The notes under the pieces were generated by a model that worked only from the letters and a program-made list of their open reading frames with translations, was not told where the DNA came from and did no database searches. From positions 1 through 22,904 of the forward strand of contig QGUZ01000052.1 of the NCBI GenBank assembly GCA_003242605.1: a stretch of 22,904 nucleotides of DNA, given 5' to 3'. This DNA is from Actinomycetota bacterium (GTDB lineage: Bacteria; Actinomycetota; Actinomycetes; Streptosporangiales; Streptosporangiaceae). The position numbers and the translations under genes are program-made. Shown piece after piece: positions 19,962 to 22,904 of this stretch; position 1 is the stretch's first letter; each line of letters opens with the position of its first letter.

Positions 19962-20642
19962 TCAACTTACCGGAGGGAACGGGATCCGGAGCATCCTCTC
20001 CAGCTCGGCGAGGGTCGTGCCGGGGTCGACGTGGTGGATGCCGGCGATGCCGAGCCTGCGGGCCGCCAGCACGTTCGCCTCGATGTCGTCGATGAACACG
20101 CACTCGTGCGCCTCGAGGCCGATCAGCTGCAGCGCGTGCCGGAAGATGCGCGGCTCGGGCTTGCGCATCCCGACCTCGCCGGAGATCACCACGCCGTCGA
20201 ACAGCTCGTCCCAGCCGTCCCGGGGGTAGTCGGTGCCCCAGGAGTTCGACACCAGGCAGGTGCGCAGCCCGGCCGCGCGGACCGCCCGCAGCATGTCGTA
20301 CATCGGCTCGACCGGGCGGAACGCGGCGAACATCCGGGAGACCATGCCGGTGGCGTCGGGCTTGCGGCCGTCGAGGGTGCGCAGCCGCTCGGCGAGGGCC
20401 CGCTCGAACTCGGCGACCTCCACCTCGCCGCGCTCCAGCGCGTGGATGAGGTTCTCCCGGGTGGTCTCGGCGTCCTGACCGTCGGAGCGGCCGTCGGCGG
20501 CGTACGCCTGGTTGATCATCTCGGCCATCACGTTGTAGTAGTGCGGCACGTCGATGCGGTCGGCGGCGAGCCACTCGGTGATCGCGTCCGAGAGCGGCTG
20601 GGTGAGCACCCCGCCCCAGTCGATCAGCACGCCTTTGAACAC
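19962..20642 (-). CDS. HAD-IA family hydrolase (DWGGV type)
   Basis: 226 residues from GTG 20642, with GGGGAGGG 4-5 nt upstream. Motif I is LIDWGGVLT: nucleophile Asp8 present, second position Gly10, as in the DxGGV subgroup of HAD-IA proteins related to YihX and the N-terminal phosphatase domain of epoxide hydrolases. Motif II Ser132 (LVSNSWG), motif III Lys161 (MRKPEPRIF), motif IV FIDDIEANV (Asp185/186). The alpha-helical cap spans about 15-100. A sugar-phosphate phosphatase role is plausible from the subgroup but not shown. First gene of a pair with the DUF6912 protein. 38 bp separate it from nagZ upstream, so it may belong to a longer ptsI-nagZ-HAD-DUF6912 transcription unit. Confidence 0.88.
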   Translation of the reverse strand: MFKGVLIDWGGVLTQPLSDAITEWLAADRIDVPHYYNVMAEMINQAYAADGRSDGQDAETTRENLIHALERGEVEVAEFERALAERLRTLDGRKPDATGMVSRMFAAFRPVEPMYDMLRAVRAAGLRTCLVSNSWGTDYPRDGWDELFDGVVISGEVGMRKPEPRIFRHALQLIGLEAHECVFIDDIEANVLAARRLGIAGIHHVDPGTTLAELERMLRIPFPPVS

Positions 20643-20680
20643 GAATCCCTCCCCGGCACCTGAATCGGACTTTACTCAGC

Positions 20681-22039
20681 CTAGGACCGCGCGATGGTCC
20701 TGGCGATCCGCAGGTGCTCCCGGGACTTGATGATCTTCTTGGCGGCGGCCGGGTCGGCGGGCTTCGCGGTGAACAGGCCGCGCCGTTCCTTGAGCGCGAG
20801 CACCCGGGCGACCGACTCGTCGAGGCGCTTCTCGCTGATCCGGCCGGACCGCACCGCGGCGAGCACCGCCTCGTAGGCGCGGGGGAAGTCCGGCGGCATG
20901 AGCAGGATGTCGGCGCCCGCGAGGATCGCGCGCACCGCCACCTCGCCGTCGCCGTACTTCTGGCGCGCCCCGGCCATCTGCAGCGAGTCGGTGATCACCA
21001 CGCCGGTGAACCCGAGCCGGTTGCGCAGCAGGCCGGTGAGGATCGGCTTGGACAGCGTCGCCGGGTCGCCGGACCTGTCGAGCTTCGGCATCACCACGTG
21101 CGCGGACATGATCGCGTCGACGCCGTGCGCGATCGCGGTGCGGAACGGCGGGGCGTCGAGCCGCTCCCACTGCGCCTTGGAGTGATTGATCACCGGCAGC
21201 CCGGTGTGGCTGTCCACCGTGGTGTCGCCGTGCCCGGGGAAGTGCTTGGCGGTCGCGGCCACGCCCGCGGCGTGGAAGCCGTCGATCGCGGCGCCGACCA
21301 TCCGGGCCACCTTCTTCGGGTCCGACCCGTACGCCCGGGGCCCGATGACCGGGTTCTTCGGGTTGACGTTCACGTCCGCGACCGGGGCGAAGTCGAGGTT
21401 GATGCCGAGCGCGCGCAGCTCGGTGCCGGTCACCCGGGCGGCCTCGCGCGCCCAGCGGGTCTTGCCGGTGTCGCCGATCACCTTCGCCTCGGGCAGCTCG
21501 GTGACGAGCGAGCCGAGCCGCGACACCCGGCCGTTCTCCTGGTCGACACCGATGAGCAGCGGGATGTCGCCGGCGGCGCGCTGCAGCCCGTTGGTGAGCG
21601 CGACCACCTGGCTCACGCTCGACACGTTGCCCGCCCAGGGGAAGAGGATCACGCCGCCGAGGTGGTACTTGCGGATCGCCTCGGCGGGGGTGCGCACGCC
21701 GAACCGGGCCACGTTCTCCTTGTGCGGGGTGTCGGCGCGCGAGCCGTACAGCACGGGCATGAACAGCTGCCCGACCTTCTCCTCCACGGTCATCCGGGCG
21801 AGCCGCCCGGACCGCGACGGGCCGGGGGAGGCGGCGGGGGTCGCGGAGGCGCTCGCCGCGCCCGGCGTCGGCGCGGCCGACGCCCCGGTCTCCCCCGCGC
21901 TCGGGCTCGCCGCGCCGGACGGCCGGGCGTCGGAGGACGCCGCGCCGGGCGCCGCCGGGCCGCCGCAGCCGGCGGCGAGCGGCGCGCCGAGCAGGGACAC
22001 CGTGGTGAGGAGTACCGCGAACCTGGTGCCTCGAGACAT
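20681..22039 (-). CDS. nagZ: Lipoprotein beta-N-acetylhexosaminidase, glycoside hydrolase family 3
   Basis: 452 residues from ATG 22039; the frame is open further up only as low-complexity shadow of ptsI. An in-frame GTG three codons earlier is possible, since GGAGGG lies very close to the ATG. The signal peptide has lipobox LAAGC (Cys25), followed by a long Ala/Ser/Pro/Gly linker (about 26-78). The GH3 TIM-barrel domain spans about 80-430. NagZ signature KHFPGHGDTTVDSH: Lys265, His266, and the Asp276-His278 dyad that acts as acid/base in this family. The nucleophile is Asp351 (VITDSLQMAGA). It removes GlcNAc from muropeptides or chito-oligosaccharides outside the cell membrane. It lies 35 bp downstream of ptsI, suggesting use of the released amino sugar. 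Complete, no missing residues. Confidence 0.93.
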   Translation of the reverse strand: MSRGTRFAVLLTTVSLLGAPLAAGCGGPAAPGAASSDARPSGAASPSAGETGASAAPTPGAASASATPAASPGPSRSGRLARMTVEEKVGQLFMPVLYGSRADTPHKENVARFGVRTPAEAIRKYHLGGVILFPWAGNVSSVSQVVALTNGLQRAAGDIPLLIGVDQENGRVSRLGSLVTELPEAKVIGDTGKTRWAREAARVTGTELRALGINLDFAPVADVNVNPKNPVIGPRAYGSDPKKVARMVGAAIDGFHAAGVAATAKHFPGHGDTTVDSHTGLPVINHSKAQWERLDAPPFRTAIAHGVDAIMSAHVVMPKLDRSGDPATLSKPILTGLLRNRLGFTGVVITDSLQMAGARQKYGDGEVAVRAILAGADILLMPPDFPRAYEAVLAAVRSGRISEKRLDESVARVLALKERRGLFTAKPADPAAAKKIIKSREHLRIARTIARS

Positions 22040-22074
22040 GCCCTCCACGCTAGCGACGGGCGCCCGGATCCGGG

Positions 22075-22904
22075 TCACGCATCGCCGAGGGCGGGCAGCA
22101 GCGCCCGGGCCGCCGCCCGGGCCGCCTGCGCGCCGGTGGCGGCGCGGGCCGCCGCGGCGGCCGCGCGGCACCGGTCGAGGGTGTGCCCGGCGAGCGCGCG
22201 GCGCACCGCGCCGAGCGCGGCGGGCGCCATCGACAGCGCGGTGACGCCGAGGCCGGCGAACACGCAGGCGAGCGCGGGGTCGGCCGCCGCCTCGCCGCAC
22301 ACGCAGCACTGGCGGCCCGCCCGGGCGCTCGCCTCGGCGACGAGCGCGACGAGGTCGAGCAGCGCCGGGTGCCACGGGTCGCCGAGCGGGCCGAGCCCGC
22401 CGAGCTGGCGGTCGGCCGCGAAGGTGAACTGGGCGAGATCGTTGGTGCCGATCGAGAAGAACTCGGCCACCTCGGCGAGGTCGCGGGCGCGCAGCGCCGC
22501 CGCCGGGACCTCGACCATGACCCCGGCCCACGGCAGGCCCGCGTCGTGGCAGGCGCGCACGAAGCGCTCCGCCTCCTCGACGGTGGTGACCATCGGGGCC
22601 ATCACCCCGAGCCGCGCGGTGGCGCCCGCGGCGGCCTCGGCGAGCGCCGCGAGCTGCTCGGTGAGGATCTCCGGGTGGGCGGCGTAGGCGCGCACGCCGC
22701 GCACGCCGAGCGCCGGGTTCGGCTCGTGCCGGGCGGGCGGCAGGAACGCGAGCGGCTTGTCCGCCCCGGCGTCGAGGGTGCGCACCACGACCTGGCCCTC
22801 GGGGAAGGCGTCGAGCACCGTGCGGTAGGCGTCGCGCTGCTCGGCGACCTGCGGCCGGGCCCGGCGGCCGAGGTAGAGGAACTCGGTGCGGAGCAGGCCC
22901 ACCC
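22075..22904 (-). CDS. ptsI: PTS enzyme I (phosphoenolpyruvate-protein phosphotransferase), C-terminal part (truncated by window edge)
   Basis: The frame is open to the right edge. The 276 visible residues are the PEP-binding TIM-barrel half of enzyme I (full length about 560), which takes phosphate from PEP and passes it to HPr. Motifs: GLLRTEFLYLGR at the left of the fragment, LDAGADKP, NPALGVRGVR, MAPMVTTVEE, MVEVPAAALRA, FFSIGTNDLAQFTFAADR, and the catalytic Cys in CVCGEAAADP. Several positions differ from the common forms (GADK for GGDK, NPALGVRG for NPFLGWRG, AAADP for MAGDP). The C-terminus is very Ala/Arg-rich, so it may be a divergent paralogue. The start lies outside the window. Followed after 35 bp by nagZ. 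Confidence 0.92.
   Translation of the reverse strand, partial: VGLLRTEFLYLGRRARPQVAEQRDAYRTVLDAFPEGQVVVRTLDAGADKPLAFLPPARHEPNPALGVRGVRAYAAHPEILTEQLAALAEAAAGATARLGVMAPMVTTVEEAERFVRACHDAGLPWAGVMVEVPAAALRARDLAEVAEFFSIGTNDLAQFTFAADRQLGGLGPLGDPWHPALLDLVALVAEASARAGRQCCVCGEAAADPALACVFAGLGVTALSMAPAALGAVRRALAGHTLDRCRAAAAAARAATGAQAARAAARALLPALGDA

Noticed and set aside
1..22904. Mobile elements, CRISPR arrays, attachment sites
   Set aside because: No transposase or integrase genes, no regularly spaced repeats, no terminal inverted repeats; composition is uniform and gene content is core.

Overview
The window is very GC-rich chromosomal DNA (by eye over 70% GC, with strong G/C third codon positions) from an actinobacterium. 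The markers are a 180-kDa-class NAD-glutamate dehydrogenase, the prfB-ftsE-ftsX-smpB-ssrA neighbourhood, GTG starts, tRNA-like ends without encoded CCA, and a DUF6912-type protein. A Streptosporangiales-like host is my guess from gene content, not something the sequence proves. I see no insertion sequence, phage, CRISPR array, tRNA or rRNA. This is mostly core genome.

Layout. 1-462: 5' part of a proline-rich protein gene (minus), cut by the window edge. 648-1763 (+): lipoprotein HtrA/S1C protease with a PDZ domain, convergent with a receiver-only response regulator (1946-2308, -). 2448-2956 (-): tmRNA gene ssrA with its promoter and a strong intrinsic terminator. 2957-3324: no gene, but a cluster of hairpins. 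3325-7401 (-): ftsE, ftsX, smpB and a penicillin-binding-protein-like lipoprotein read as one operon towards ssrA, with a structured leader at 7420-7530. 7680-7871 (+): small zinc-ribbon membrane protein, convergent with prfB (RF2, 7959-9077, -). prfB is divergent from a lipoprotein of unknown function (9204-10256, +). That gene converges through a 12-bp hairpin on the NAD-glutamate dehydrogenase gene (10323-15296, -), which has a long leader. Further along on the minus strand are acetoacetyl-CoA synthetase (15714-17630), two HAD-family proteins, a DUF6912 protein with a third HAD protein in one transcription unit, a lipoprotein GH3 N-acetylhexosaminidase (nagZ-like), and the C-terminal half of PTS enzyme I, cut by the right edge.

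How it works together. prfB, smpB and ssrA all concern translation termination and ribosome rescue. FtsE/FtsX link cell division to peptidoglycan hydrolysis. The PBP-like protein between smpB and ssrA has lost all three catalytic motifs of its transpeptidase domain and overlaps the smpB stop codon. It is the most unusual coding feature. Glutamate dehydrogenase and acetoacetyl-CoA synthetase are catabolic enzymes of amino acids and C4 units. nagZ next to ptsI suggests release and uptake of amino sugars.

I found no complete, obviously new multi-gene system. The best candidates for something undescribed are the catalytically dead PBP coupled to smpB, the structured ftsE leader, the hairpin cluster at 3088-3281, the HAD-like protein without its nucleophile, and the receiver-only regulator.
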